A stretch of DNA of 64,000 nt from Bidens hawaiensis (GCA_021521415.1 JAIQDT010000167.1:2548501-2612500); one strand, 5' to 3'. Numbered from the stretch's first letter, positions 1-12,303 are shown. Notes: generated by a model from the letters alone, not told the origin. A program made the numbers and translations.

Positions 1-1963
1 GTGTGGGGGTCAAGGCAAGAAGAAGCCTTTGAAACTCTTAAGGACATGCTTTGCAATGCTCCTATCCTTGCTCTTCCGGAAGGAAATGAAGATTTTATCG
101 TTTTCTGCGATGCTTCTAACCAAGGTCTTGGTTGCGTTCTCATGCAACGAGGCAAGGTTATCGCTTACGCTTCGAGACAACTCAAGGTTCACGAGAAAAA
201 TTATACGACGCATGATCTCGAACTTGGTGCTGTCGTATTTGCCTTGAAAATTTGGAGACATTATCTCTATGGTACGAAGTCTGTGGGGTTTACCGATCAC
301 AAAAGTCTCCAACACATTTTTGATCAAAAAGAACTCAATATGAGACAACGTCGATGGGCCAAGTTGCTTAGCGACTACGAATGCGAAATTCGCTATCATC
401 CTGGAAAGGCGAATGTCGTGGCCGACGCTCTCAGTCGTAAGAAGCCATTCAAATCGATACTTCTTACTTGCGTTCTTGTTCAAAATGATCTCGAAAAGCG
501 TGTTCTCGATGCTCAACACGAATCCGTCACCGAAGGCAATATGTATGACGAGATGTCGTGTGGTGCCTCAACCCAACTTGAAACTAAACCCAATAGTCTG
601 CTTTACTTTCTGAACCGCTTATGGATCCTTGATCATGATGATCTTCGCACATTTATTATGGACGAAGCTCACAAGTCACGATATTCCATACATCCCGGTG
701 CGGATAAGATGTACGCTGACCTTCGTTATGTCTATTGGTGGCCTGGTATGAAGAAAGATATCGCTTTGTATGTTTCTAAATGCCTCACTTGTTCCAAAGT
801 GAAAGCCGAGCATCATCGACCTTTTGGTTTACTCGAGCAACCTCCCGTCCCCGAGTGGAAATGGGAAGGTATTGCTATGGATTTTATCACTAAGCTTCAT
901 TCTACCCGCAAGCAACATGATAGTATTTGGGTAATTGTTGATCGTCTGACCAAGTCTGCTCATTTCATTCCCATCAAGGAGACGTATACTGTTGATCAAT
1001 TGGCGCGTATTTACGTTGAGAAAATTGTTTGTCATCATAGAACTCCGTTATCCATTATATCTGATCGTGATGGTCATTTTACTTCTCGATTTTGGAAGTC
1101 GCTTCAATCCGCTTTGGGTACTCGATTGGATCTTAGTACTGCTTATCACCCGCAATCTGACGGTCAATCCGAGCGAACAATTCAAACCTTAGAGGATATG
1201 CTCCATTCTTGTGTCCTCGATTTTGGAGGAAATTGGGATATTCATATGCCGCTTATAGAGTTCTCTTATAATAATAGTTTTCACTCTAGTATTGGTATGG
1301 CACCTTTTAAAGCGCTCTAAGGTCGTAAATGTCGATCTCCGATCTGTTGGAACGAAGTTGGTGAATCTCAAATCACTGGTCCTGAACTAGTCCAAGAAAC
1401 GACTGACCGTATTGCTCAAATCCGTCAAAATCTCCTTGCTGCTCGTAGTCGTCAGAAGAGTTACGCTGATAAGAGACGTAAACCCCTTGAGTTCAGTGTT
1501 GGTGATTTTTTTTTTTACTCAAAGATTCTCCTTGGAAAGGAGTTGTTTGTTTTGGAAAGAAGGGAAAACTAGCTCCTCGTTTCGTTGGTCCTTTTGAAAT
1601 TATTGATAGAGTTGGTCCTGTTGCGTATCGTCTCAAACTTCCTGTTGAACTCTCTAATATTCACCCGGTGTTTCATGTTTCTAACCTCAAGAAGTGTCTT
1701 GCCGAGGGTAATATCCACATCCCTCTCGATGAAGTTAGTATCGATGAGACTATGCATTTCGTTGAGCAACCTGTTGAGATTATGGATCATATGGATAAAG
1801 TTACTAACTGAAGCTGCATTCCATTAGTTAAAGTTCGTTGGAATTCTAAGCAAGGCGCCGAGTTTACGTGGGAGCGTGAGGACCAGATGAAACTCAAGTA
1901 TCCTCATCTTTTTGGTTGCTGATTCTCTAATTTCGGGACGAAATTCCCAAAAGTAGGGGATAC
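1..1963 (+). pseudogene. Ty3/gypsy (Tekay-like chromovirus) pol, 3' part
   Basis: The frame is open at the window edge and encodes the end of reverse transcriptase, RNase H (residues about 35-150, with FCDASNQGLG, then TDHKSL and ending VVADALSRK), the HHCC zinc domain of integrase (about 215-275, ending CLTCSKVKAEH) and the integrase core, with acidic residues in AMDFITKL, SDRDGHF and DGQSERT. A stop falls at 1318-1320, just after MAPFKAL. Homology continues past it, shifts frame at the poly-T run near 1508-1516, and meets another stop at 1809-1811. The C-terminus (VKVRWNS, EFTWEREDQM) is the chromodomain-like tail typical of Tekay/Del chromoviruses. The element is inactive as it stands. Clade is inferred from motifs. 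Confidence 0.92.
1949..1960 (+). other. Polypurine tract of the Tekay-like element
   Basis: The purine run AAAAGTAGGGGA lies 3 bases before the LTR start at 1964. This is where plus-strand DNA synthesis is primed in LTR retrotransposons. It shows that the following LTR is the 3' LTR of the pol upstream. Confidence 0.8.
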
Positions 1964-3982
1964 TGTAACAATTCGGGTTTTCCCGCTCTATCATTTGTAT
2001 CCGTTACCTGACCCATTTACGGTTCCGGGTTTTATCATTAATAAATTCCGCATTTATCGAGTTATAAATTATTATTATATTTATATTTACACTTATTCAA
2101 CCTTGACACTTTTAACCCAAAGTATAAGTTCCAACCATTTATGTGTCCATCTACAAATTTGAGGGTCTATTTATAAATATTGCGATAACCCATGTTACTA
2201 GATGGATAATCCATCACCAAACCCGAACCATATTCAAGATTTCGTGGACCCGAATCAAACAATCAGCCAATTAACTCTCCAAATCCGTTTTGTAATCAAA
2301 CTATGAATTAGGAAATCGTTTACTTATGTATAAACGCGGTTCACCGACAAGTTATTTATGTTAATTACGACAATGTTGACTCGTTTTTCCTTTATTAAAC
2401 CTAACCGACACCCAAATCTTGTTACACACGATAACTGCGATATTAATCCAATTAATTGTGAGGATTCATTCCTTGATTACTCGCCGACAATACCACTATA
2501 AATAATTGTATTCATTTGGCTCGTTAATTGCTCGTTCATCGCGTTTTTCTGGCCGTCCCTGTTTCTCCTTCGTTCACCCTCTTATGCTCTTCGTTTATAG
2601 CAATTAAAGGTATGTTTGGGATCGCGTTTTCATGGGGAACAAAACCCCTAAGCTTGTTTTGATCAGTTGTAACGTTTTGGGTCAAATCGAGATTAGGGTT
2701 TGTATATTCAATTTGGGGATAAACAACTTGTATTTATTAATATTTGAACCAGAGTTTAAATGCACGTTGGTCAGGCTAGTCTGCTGGTTAACTCATGTGT
2801 GTTTGGGGGTGGGGGTCACGGGTTCGACACTCCCACACTCCGTTTTATTTGTAAAATAAACATTTTATTATTTTTTAATAATTAATCCATTTTAATAATA
2901 ATGATATTGATTAAGCAAAGTTGTTTCTCTAAAAACCGACGCTTTGTAGTCGTTCAACTTTCGTTTCACTCATGTATTTACACAAAAGTATAATTATACA
3001 TATTTATATAAACATACAAATATATAAAGTATGTTATATATTAAATAATAATGTTTGACGCATATAAAGAAAATAAGTAAAACTAATATATTCATAAAAA
3101 GTGAAAACTACAAATAACATTTTAATAAGTATATTTTCATAAATTTAAAATAATAGATTAAATGATAAATCCCCAAATGAATATAATAATATGTAATCCG
3201 GTTATTGTTTAACTAGCGTCGTAATTAAGACCTTTATTTTTAAAACACATCCTTTACTCTCTTAGGCGTTAACGCTCGCGTGTGATTCGTTTTCCCCATT
3301 CTCACTATCTTAACCGTCCTCGTTCATCTTTGAGGTGAGTACCACATTCCCCATTTTTTTACTCGTTTTCATACTGTTTTGGGGATATATGCGTAACTTA
3401 TTATATTTCACACCTTATCTATACACAAAACTGTAATTGTTGTCTTATATGTTAACTAATCTCATGCCATACTTGCTATATGTTTATGTGCTCAATGTGA
3501 ACCGCATTCGGAGAGGTCCAACATAATCTCAGAAAATAGTTTGATCATACGCTAGTCGATTTAGCTTTGTGCTTTTCGACATCTCATTTTATTTGCTCAT
3601 TGGTTGATTTGTTAATCTCATTTGACTCGTTGCAGCTACGTATTTTGTTATATATGTAAACTGAACCGGTGTGTTGCTCACTCAACCTCATGTTGATAAA
3701 ATATATTATTTTCACGCATATGCAGGTTACCGTTTGATGTGAAGTGTGGATTTAGAAGATTTGTTTAAGGACTTATGTTATAAGAGTTTATTTTGAGACT
3801 TTAAATGTTCATTTGAATTATTGGATGTTTTGTTTGTTTTGGACTCCTTTTTATAATGACTAATGGTGTTATTTGAATGAAATAAATAGATATTTGAATT
3901 TTATATAATTGCATGATAGTAACCTTGCGAGCTGTGACAAACAGTCCGCCCCGGCATTTCCGCCGTAGGTTGGGGTGTGACA
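1964..3982 (+). repeat. LTR of Tekay-like gypsy element (PPT-LTR-PBS)
   Basis: Begins TGTAACAATTCGGG and ends GGTTGGGGTGTGACA, 2,019 bp. It is nearly identical to the solo LTR at 5811-7829, which has the same length. A TATA-like CTATAAATAA lies about 540 bp in, and a tRNA-like module lies near 2766-2837. Upstream is a pol gene with a polypurine tract. Downstream is a primer-binding site. This LTR therefore joins the 3' half of one element to the 5' leader of another, as expected after tandem insertion or unequal recombination. The short ORF at 2632 lies inside it and is not a gene. Confidence 0.93.
2766..2837 (+). other. tRNA-like module in gypsy LTR
   Basis: The segment has an A-box-like TGGTCAGGCTAGTCTG, then GGTTAAC, and a B-box-like GGGTTCGACACTCC. 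It does not fold into a full tRNA by eye and is not called as a tRNA gene. Similar modules sit in the other Tekay-like LTRs of the window. Confidence 0.45.
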
Positions 3983-3985
3983 GAT

Positions 3986-3997
3986 TGGTATCATAGC
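3986..3997 (+). other. Primer-binding site (initiator tRNA-Met type)
   Basis: TGGTATCATAGC starts 3 bases after the LTR end. It matches the common plant site TGGTATCAGAGC except at one base. It marks the start of an internal region transcribed to the right. Confidence 0.8.
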
Positions 3998-5105
3998 TGA
4001 AGGTTTAAGATAGGTCGTTAGAGATTGCCTTAGACACATGTTTAGGAGCCATATACGTGCTTATCTGTTTACCTTACGTGTTTTATTTGATTGTTAATGC
4101 TTTCCCTTTCCTGATAAGTTTTCTTATTATATTATTGTCATGCACACACGCACTACTCCGAGGCTACGCCTCAAAACTTAAAATTTTATTTAAATTTAAA
4201 ATCAATATTAGATTGCTTTTTAATTGCGGGAAATTCCTTAATAATTCCCACCTGTTTTTTTCACTCGTTCTCCTTAGGGCTAGGTTATGTGGCATGTCCC
4301 TATTATATGAAAAGGGGTGAGAAAATGTGAGTTGGGCACTGGCAAAACGGTTCCAAGAACCAAAGAGTCTTATCTCCATGTACGTTTGATAAGTTCGTGA
4401 AGTTCGTTTGTTATGTTCGTTTGATTATATGAAAAGAGTCGTGGGTTGTCACCCCAATATCGCGTGCTTGTTTGTTTGATAAGTTCGTTTGATATGATTG
4501 TTTGATCCGTCTAGGCCAACACAATCCTTTATGCGTTCGAGTTATTAAACACATATATATGGGGCAAACTTTATAACTCGGGTTGGTGAATATGTTCAGT
4601 TATAGAGATGATTGGAAAACAGTTTGGGCTAGCATTAGTCGAGTTGTTAGTAAATTACTGACATTATTTTATTGTCATCAATAAAAAAAAGAAGTGGTTA
4701 ATGGGAAAATGACTTTGTTTTAGAAGGAGGTGTGTTAGGCGATACCTCACTTGGTGATAGATCTCTTAGCCATTCTTTTAACAACCAACAAAGCCCGATA
4801 ACCTGGTTACACCCATTGACAAAGGGCTACCCATTCCCACAATCGCAGACGACTCTAGTGACTTGGACCACTATCAATTCTACGGGAATCCCACCACCAG
4901 AAGGCCCACTATGGTAATCCCGTGTCTCGCGCATGGCATTTTTGTATGAACGAGACTCTTGCGTGGGTGACCCAACCCACTACCAATTCCTAGAGTTTTT
5001 AGTTTGAAAAATAGAAAGAGTTAGTGACCAAATATAACATTCTTATTTCAATTTGGATTGGAGACGGGTTCCTAGGGAGGGACGGAGGCTTCGTAGTTAG
5101 CCGAA
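3998..5105 (+). mobile_element. Leader of Tekay-like gypsy element, truncated
   Basis: Untranslated leader following the primer-binding site. It holds several copies of a GTTCGTTTGAT-like word at 4384-4510 and purine-rich spacer. No gag frame is present. The leader stops where copia element D is inserted (duplication TTATG at 5106-5110) and does not resume after it, so the rest was lost by an earlier deletion. The small ORFs at 4057 and 4732 show no family resemblance. Confidence 0.65.
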
Positions 5106-5110
5106 TTATG

Positions 5111-5629
5111 TGTAGTGCGGTATTTAGTGTATGTAGCTGTTTGAATAGGCTAAAGGGTAGTTTAGGTCTTTTATGTAATGGTATATAGCCATTCTCTTAG
5201 ATAGTGTGACAAATGAGGAACATATGCTTGGCTTGTTATATCATATGTTTAGTAGTAGGTGTATAATTCCCTTACACCTATGTTGTAATCCCATACGCTT
5301 AATATGTGGCGTACATACGCTTGGTTAACCACATACGCCTGAGTATTTCAGCATGCGGGCTCTTGCTTATAAATAGGAGCCCATGCCATATTCTCTATCA
5401 CTATTCATACTTTTCCCATGCCATATTTTCTGTAGGATGATAGGCTGTCACGAGGTGCACCTCGTGGTGATCAAGTTTAATCGTATGCATGTATGCATAT
5501 ATGAACCATATTGTAATCATTTGGTTCTCAGTAAACGAGTGATCATTTGGATCGATTAATCTTGTTTACGTCTCATAGATCATGATTTATCCAATTGTGA
5601 CTAACTCTTGGCTCCAAATCGATTTTACA
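5111..5629 (+). repeat. 5' LTR of element D
   Basis: Starts TGTAGTGCGG after duplication TTATG and ends GATTTTACA. It contains a TATA box (TATAAATAGGAG, near 5371) and CATACGC-type repeats in U3. It aligns with 9637-10162 from the block TAGATAGTGTG onward, and with the minus-strand LTR at 56198-56686. Confidence 0.85.
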
Positions 5630-5631
5630 AT

Positions 5632-5642
5632 TGGTATCAGAG
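5632..5642 (+). other. Primer-binding site of element D
   Basis: TGGTATCAGAG, two bases after the LTR end, matches the complement of the 3' end of initiator tRNA-Met. Confidence 0.85.
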
Positions 5643-5810
5643 TAGGCATTTCTCGTGATACATAAATTCCACTACAAAATTTGATTCAAGGCGAGATCGC
5701 CGTGTTCATTCTCTGTTCAGATTGAAAAAGGTTCATTTAGTATGCGTGTGACGAAATTGTTGGATGATTTGAAGTCGTGGATGGAATCCAAAGTTTTGCT
5801 TATCAATTTG

Positions 5811-7829
5811 TGTAACAATTCGGGTTTTCCTGCTCTATCATTTGTAACCGTTACCTGACTCATTTACGGGTCCGGGTTTTATCATTAATAAATTCCGCAT
5901 TTATCGAGTTATAAATTATTATTATATTTATATTTACACTTATTCAACCTTGACACTTTTAACCCAAAGTATAAGTTCCAACCATTTATGTGTCCATCTC
6001 GAAATTTGAGGGTCTATTTATAAATATTGCTATAACCCATGTTACTAGATGGATAATCCATCACCAAACCCGACCCATATTCAAGATTTCGTGGACCCGA
6101 ATCAAACAATCAGCCAATTAACTCTCCAAATCCGTTTTGTAATCAAACAATGAATTAGGAAATCGTTTACTTATGTATAAACGCGGTTCACCGACAAGTT
6201 ATTTATGTTAATTACATCAATGTTGACTTGTTTTTCCTTTATTAAACCTAACCGACACCCAAATCTTGTTACACACGATAACTGCGATATTAATCCAATT
6301 AATTGTGAGGATTCATTCCTTGATTACTCGCCGACAATACCCCTATAAATAATTGTATTCATTTGGCTCGTTAATTGCTCGTTCATCGCGTTTTTCTGGC
6401 CGTCCCTGTTTCTCCTTCGTTCACCCTCTTATGCTCTTCGTTTATAGCAATTAAAGGTATGTTTGGGATCGCGTTTTCATGGGGAACAAAACCCCTAAAC
6501 TTGTTTTGATCAGTTGTAACGTTTTGGGTCAAATCGAGATTAGGGTTTGTATATTCAATTTGGGGATAAACAACTTGCATTTATTAATATTTGAACCAGA
6601 GTTTAAATGCACGTTGGTCAGGCTAGTCTGCTGGTTAACTCATGTGTGTTTGGGGGTGGGGGTCACGGGTTCGACCCTCCCACACTCCGTTTTATTTGGA
6701 AAATAAACATTTTATTATTTTTTAATAATTAATCCATTTTAATAATAATGATATTGATTAAGCAAAGTTGTTTCTCTAAAACCGACGCTTTGTACTCGTT
6801 CAACTTTCGTTTCACTCATGTATTTACACAAAAGTATAATTATACATATTTATATAAACATACAAATATATAAAGTATGTTATATATTAAATAATAATAT
6901 TTGACGCATATAAAGAAAATAAGTAAAACTAATATATTCATAAAAAGTGAAAACTACAAATAACATTTTAATAAGTATATTTTCATAAATTTAAATTAAT
7001 AGATTAAATGATAAATCCCTAAATGAATATAATAATATGTAATCCGGTTATTGTTTAATTAGCGTCGTAATTAAGACCTTTATTTTTAAAACACATCCTT
7101 TACTCTCTTAGGCGTTAACGCTCGCGTGTGATTCGTTTTCCCCATTCTCACTATCTTAACCGTCCTCGTTCATCTTTGAGGTGAGTACCACATTCCCCAT
7201 TTTTTTACTCGTTTTCATACTGTTTTGGGGACATATGCGTAACTTATTATATTTTCACACCTTATCTATACACAAAACTGTAATTGTTGTCTTATGTGTT
7301 AACTAATCTCATGCCATTCTTGCTATATGTTTATGTGCTCAATGTGAACCGCATTCGAAGAGGTCCAGCATAATCTCAGAAAATAGTATGATCATACGCT
7401 AGTCGATTTAGCTTTGTGCTTTTCGACATCTCATTTTATTTGCTCATTGGTTGATTTGTTAATCTCATTTGACTCGTTGCAGCTATGTATTTTATTATAT
7501 ATGTAAACTGAACTGGTGTGTTGCTCACTCAACCTCGTGTTGACAAAATATATTATTTTCACGCATATGCAGGTTACCGTTTGATGTGAAGTGTGGATTT
7601 AGAAGATTTGTTTAAGGACTTATGTTATAAGAGTTTATTTTGAGACTTTAAATGTTCATTTGAATTATTGGATGTTTTGTTTGTTTTGAATTCTTTTTTG
7701 TAATGAGTAATGGTGTTATTTGAATGAAATAAATAGATATTTGAGTTTTATATAATTGCATGATAGTAACCTTGCGAGCTGTGACAATCAGTCCGCCCCG
7801 GCATTTCCGCCGTAGGTTGGGATGTGACA
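5811..7829 (+). repeat. Solo LTR, Tekay-like gypsy, inside element D
   Basis: Starts TGTAACAATTCGGG, ends GTTGGGATGTGACA, 2,019 bp. The 5-bp duplication ATTTG lies at 5806-5810 and 7830-7834. No internal sequence remains, so this is the product of recombination between the two LTRs of an inserted element. It is nearly identical to 1964-3982. A tRNA-like module lies at 6613-6685. The short ORF at 6479 is the counterpart of that at 2632 and is not a gene. Confidence 0.95.
6613..6685 (+). other. tRNA-like module in gypsy solo LTR
   Basis: Same arrangement as at 2766-2837: A-box-like TGGTCAGGCTAGTCTG and B-box-like GGGTTCGACCCTCC. The B box here is a closer match to the pol III consensus GGTTCGANNCC than in the first LTR copy. 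Confidence 0.45.
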
Positions 7830-7834
7830 ATTTG

Positions 7835-9636
7835 GATGTTCAATATCTTAATTTGGAGGTTAAATGATGATTTTTGGTATGAACAGAAGCTGCCATGGTT
7901 GCCATTCACTTTAAAAACATTTGTCACATGCTTCATTTTCCCATAATCGCTTCCAATTCGCCTCAAGTTCACCGTACGTTGGTAACCATCTCTAACTTGA
8001 AACTCGATTGGATTTGATTCATTCGTTTGGTTTTATAAGCCATACACCTAATGTGGTACCATACTTTGCATAGTCAGCGTATGACGACCATTGTTTTGCG
8101 TATGGGCCTATAACAATTCAGGCGTATAGACTCCTATTTGCTTAATTCCAATTGTATGGGTCTTCTTTAGTTTATACTCGGCATATGAGGCATCTATCAA
8201 GCACATGAGATAACTTTTGGGCGTATGAGGACATGTACTAGGCGTTTGAGATGGTTCCCACTTACCACATAGAAGACGAGTGCCATTGATAAAAAATAAA
8301 AATAAAAGAGTATTTTGGAAACATTTTCTTAAACAATTTTTTTTCTGGGATATTCCGAATAAAAGGGGCATTCTTCTTAAAAATTTTTGGAAAACATTTT
8401 TCGTTCGACTTTTAACGATTGTATAGTGGCCGGGGGGAGAACACGATCGAATGAAAGTAAGAGATTATTAGTTTTTGTGGAGATTATCTCGCATGAGATT
8501 TCTTCTTCTCCTCCTCCTCCCCCCCGTTTAGACGAAACACCATATTTCTTACAAGTTAAAGTATGTTTACATGTGAAATACATGAAAATGATAAAGATTG
8601 TGTCTGATTGGTAGGATCCATATAAGATTTGTGCATAAATCTTATCTGATTGCATCGCATAAGACAACTAAACGATGATGTCTGAGTTTAAAGTGGAAAG
8701 TTATATCTACAATCATCTTTGGACTATGTGTATAATAATGTTGAAATGGAAGTGTGGTTTAGGGCGTTACCAGTGAATATGATCCTATGGTGGGATCTTT
8801 CTCGCAAATATGTATGTATATATATATATATATATATATTATTTTTAATGCTTTTGTTTACTGCTTTATTTTCTGTTTGGTATTTGATAAATCTCAAAAA
8901 AATAGGTGTGTGTTTTGATATAATTTTAGAAAAGTCAAAATATTTTCGGCGTGGTTTAATATAAAGTTTATAAAATTCAAAAAGATTTTCTTTCTGTTTT
9001 ATTTTTGATCATAGATATGCGACAAACTAATGACTGAATCTTGTTCATGTCATTATTGATCAAAGCATCACATGCTCATTCGAAAAGTCAAAGCTTTAAC
9101 AAAAGTGGTCAAAGTGTTTTGTTTTGGTAATTTTAGGCTCATTTGCTTAATATTAGGCCATACGCCTAAACTTGAAGGCCATACGTCTAACATGTCAGCG
9201 CATGGACAGCCATTCAACTAAGAGTTTTTATCAATTGTGCTATTCGCTTAAACTGAACCCATCCACTTGATCAATAAGGGCCATTCGTTGATTACTCAGC
9301 GAATGATGGTCCATTCGCTCATCTACTAGCGAATGGAAAGTCATTCACTTGTGGTCATTCAACGTATACGGCATGTGAGTATAAAAAGATCAAAAGTGAA
9401 TGAACTCCTCATTTGTTCATTCACTATTACTCTAAAACCCTCTTTGATCCCAAACCCTTTTCGAAAGATTTTCTAGAAAAGTCATGTTTATCTTGTGAAT
9501 TCATCATCTATATACCTACATCAAGGTACAACAATGATGCAACATCATCAATTCATCATCTTAATCTGGGAAGTTTGTTACGAACCCTAACCGAACTTAG
9601 CTTGTTAAAATTGAACATTTTACCATGATTAAAACT
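7835..9636 (+). mobile_element. Internal non-coding region of element D
   Basis: Resumes D after the solo LTR. 8040-8260 carries GCGTATG/CATACGC words. 8320-8400 resembles, in inverted orientation, the leader fragment at 55236-55320. A short TA repeat lies at 8816-8840. 9130-9370 is an array of CATACGC and CATTCGC/GCGAATG words in both orientations, followed by a TATA box. The ORF at 9413 lies in what looks like a 5' UTR and is not convincing as a gene. Confidence 0.7.
9380..9388 (+). promoter_or_regulatory. Internal TATA box of element D
   Basis: TATAAAAAG directly follows the array of GCGAATG/CATTCGC words (9240-9370). CT- and A-rich sequence resembling a 5' UTR follows, with a possible splice donor (TCAAG|GTACAAC) near 9525. 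It sits shortly before the 3' LTR, the same place where the copia at 25762-39807 has its internal promoter for an extra ORF. In D that ORF is gone. Confidence 0.5.
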
Positions 9637-10162
9637 AAATGAGTGATTAGAGGTATTATCGGGATATTATATGTAATATTGTATGGTCATTCGCTTAGAT
9701 AGTGTGTACAAATGAGGGTCACACGTTTAGCTTGTTATATCATACGCCTGGTAGTAGGCGTATGGTGCCCATATGCATATGTTTTAATCCTATAGTACTC
9801 CTAAAATGTGGTGTATGGGAAGACCATACGCTTGATTGACCCCATACGCCTAAGTATGAACAACATATGGGGGCTTGCCTATAAATAGGAGATTAACGTA
9901 TGAGTCTGTGTGAATCCGGCTATTCTCTATCACTATTCATACTGTTACCTTGCTTGATAATCTATAGGATGATAGGCTGCCATGAGGTGTACTTCATGGT
10001 GGATCGAGCTTAAACGTATGTATGCATGCATGTATGGATCCTATTGTAATCATTCGGTTATCAATAAACGATTAATTATTCGGCTCGAATCATCTAGTTT
10101 ACATCTCATAGATCATGATGTATCCAATTGCGACTAATTCCTGAATCTAAATCGTGTTTACA
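9637..10162 (+). repeat. 3' LTR of element D
   Basis: Aligns with the 5' LTR through the TATA box (TATAAATAGGAG near 9887), the block ATAGGATGATAGGCTG and the end GTGTTTACA. It is followed by duplication TTATG. The left edge is diverged, so the start is approximate. Confidence 0.75.
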
Positions 10163-10167
10163 TTATG

Positions 10168-10950
10168 TAGCGTTTTAAGAGTAAAAGGGATCACATTCAT
10201 GTGAAACCTTCAACAATGCATGCACACATGACCTTACAGCGAGCCACACCAAGGGCCGCTTTAGTATTGTTAACACGGTGCACCGGGTTTGGTCCAGAAC
10301 TGACTACATGCACGACATGGTTGGTGTGTTCACCGCATGTCTAAGTATTGGTCAAGCGCCTAGCGTGTCCCGACTGGTCAGGACTCGCAGAGTGGTGTGC
10401 TAGCATGTACGACTTGTCGGTAGCGGTTTAATGGGGTTATTCACTTAATGACGCATTTGAAGAGGTGGGAGTTTAGGTTAGAATTAATTAACTAATAAAA
10501 TCTTACATTTTCACCCGAACAACTCAAGAGACATCACACTAACTATATAAGCAAGACTTCTCTTGCTTGAAAAAATGCCTGCAACATCCAGCAACTAAGA
10601 AGCAAACTACATCAAAGGACTAACACATACTCCTTTTTCTACCCTTCTTTGAGTATCGAGTTCCAATTCAGGTGCTCAATCCTCCTCGAGGGTACTAACT
10701 ACTTCGATTGTTGTATCCTGGTAAACAAACAAATTTTCTTTGGAGGCACACATTCTATTTTAAAGAACCTTTATTGAACACGAATCCGCAACACCTTTTA
10801 CTGCTCGAATTCATTTCCTTATACTCGTTTAATTAGTTGTAACTTTAATTTCCATGTAATGTAATTTACCACTATATTTCATTTTGTAACGTAATCTATA
10901 TTAATAAAATATAAAATATTTATTATTATTCTATGATTGATTCTCCTACA
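10168..10950 (+). repeat. 5' LTR of copia element F, left end missing
   Basis: Matches the copia LTR at 58740-60569: shared blocks include GGGATCACATTCATG, the TATA context CTATATAAGCAAGACTTCTC, and ACTCCTTTTTCTAC. Ends TTCTCCTACA. The first part of the LTR is absent, having been lost before D inserted. It lacks the MITE and SINE found in the partner LTR. Confidence 0.75.
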
Positions 10951-12303
10951 AACTTAAAATAGATTTTAAAACACTATTCATGGGAATACAAAACAACTCT
11001 TTTGTGTTTCAAACTAGTAATGTTTTATGAAGTTTTTGTTTTAAAATACAAAGTTTATACTTCTGTTTGTTTCAAAGGAGTACTATGATAAAATAGATGT
11101 ATTAAATAAAAATGGATAATTTACATATCTTTTTGGATCTTTTGGACTTTAGAAAGAGTTTATTTTCTGTATTTTGGCTTGGATAGTTTCATCTCTTATA
11201 AAAAATAACAAATGCAAATTACTTTGACACACCACCACCGGGTGCGATTGTGGCCGAAAGATTTGTCAATCATGCTGAGAAACCCGAGAAATTCTTGGGG
11301 ATGCATTTTATGAAGGATAATAACCATAGGCTGAGATACGGGGTTGTGAAAAATAACTTTTCCCATTCCACGGTAAGTGTTACAACTATAACAAGATGGG
11401 TCACCGTGCAAACCAATGTAAGGAACCAAAGCGCGAGCATAGACTATGTGCCATGATAATGGAGTTATTGGCATTGTTCACGGAGGTCAACATTATTGGT
11501 AACAAATCCGTGGGGTGGTATATTGACATGGGCGCAACCCGCCATGTTTGGGGTGATACGGATCTTTTTTCCGCATTGAAAGAGGTTGTATATGGGGAAT
11601 GCAACTACCACCAACGTCAAGGGTGAAATCGTTGTGATTTTGAAGTTCACATCTAGAAAGGAACTCAAGTTGAGAAACAAACTTTATGTGCCTGAGATCT
11701 ACAAAAATATTGTGTTCGGATGGATGCTTTACAAGTTTGGATTTTGTGTAGTGATAGAATCTAATAAGGTTGTGTTGACGAAATATGGAATGTTTGTTGG
11801 CAAAGGGTATGCCCTAAATTCCAAGTTTAAATTCAATGTCATGGAGGTTAAAAATGAAATGAATAAGAACAAGTCTTCCGTTTGCATGCTTTATTTTTCT
11901 AATTGCGATATGTGGAATGCTCGTCTTGAACATGTTAACTTTGATTCAATACTAGATTTGATGAGCTAAAAAGTATACCAATATTCCATATTGATTCAGA
12001 TTCTTATAGCAACTCATGTGTTGAATCCAAACTTACTAAAAAGACTTTTAATTCTGTTAAACGAATAACCGAACTGCTTGATTTAGTTCACGTCAATGTA
12101 TGTGATTTAAATGCGATGTTCACAAGAGGTGGATATATATATATATATTTGATAACATTTATTGATGATTGTATAAAAAATTTCTATTATACTTTCTTAA
12201 GAGTAAGGATGAGACAATTGATAAGTTTACTTTGTACATAAGTGAAGTTTAGAATTAACTAAATAGAAGTATTAAAATTGTGAGAAGTGACAAAGGAGGT
12301 GAA
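10951..12303 (+). pseudogene. Copia element F gag, protease and start of integrase
   Basis: After a short leader, broken frames from about 11225 give a gag fragment (FVNHAEKPEKF), a zinc knuckle (KMGHRANQCKEPK), a copia protease (WYIDMGATRH, with D-M-G where D-S-G is usual), a GAG-pre-integrase segment (residues within 11586-11969, MWNARLEHVNFDSI) and the first integrase part (FIDDC, then VRSDKGGE at about 12275-12303). Most of gag is deleted near 11345, and several stops and frameshifts occur. The rest of the element resumes at 56687. The element is long dead. Confidence 0.85.

Larger units (their letters stand above)
5111..10162 (+). mobile_element. Copia-like element D, non-autonomous
   Basis: Two related LTRs flank about 4 kb of internal sequence, of which 2 kb is an inserted gypsy solo LTR. 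The 5-bp duplication TTATG is present at 5106-5110 and 10163-10167. A tRNA-Met type primer-binding site follows the 5' LTR. No gag, protease, integrase or reverse transcriptase can be read, so it would depend on a partner. LTR and internal sequence are dotted with CATACGC/GCGTATG and CATTCGC/GCGAATG words. Assignment to copia rests on its LTR similarity to fragment G and on layout shared with the copia at 25762-39807. Confidence 0.85.

Noticed and set aside
10..519. 169-codon minus-strand ORF
   Set aside because: Shadow of the RNase H coding frame on the plus strand, which has clear family motifs.
2632..2859. 75-codon ORF, repeated at 6479-6706, as a small conserved protein
   Set aside because: It lies inside the two near-identical LTR copies. 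It is conserved because the LTR is, and overlaps the tRNA-like module.
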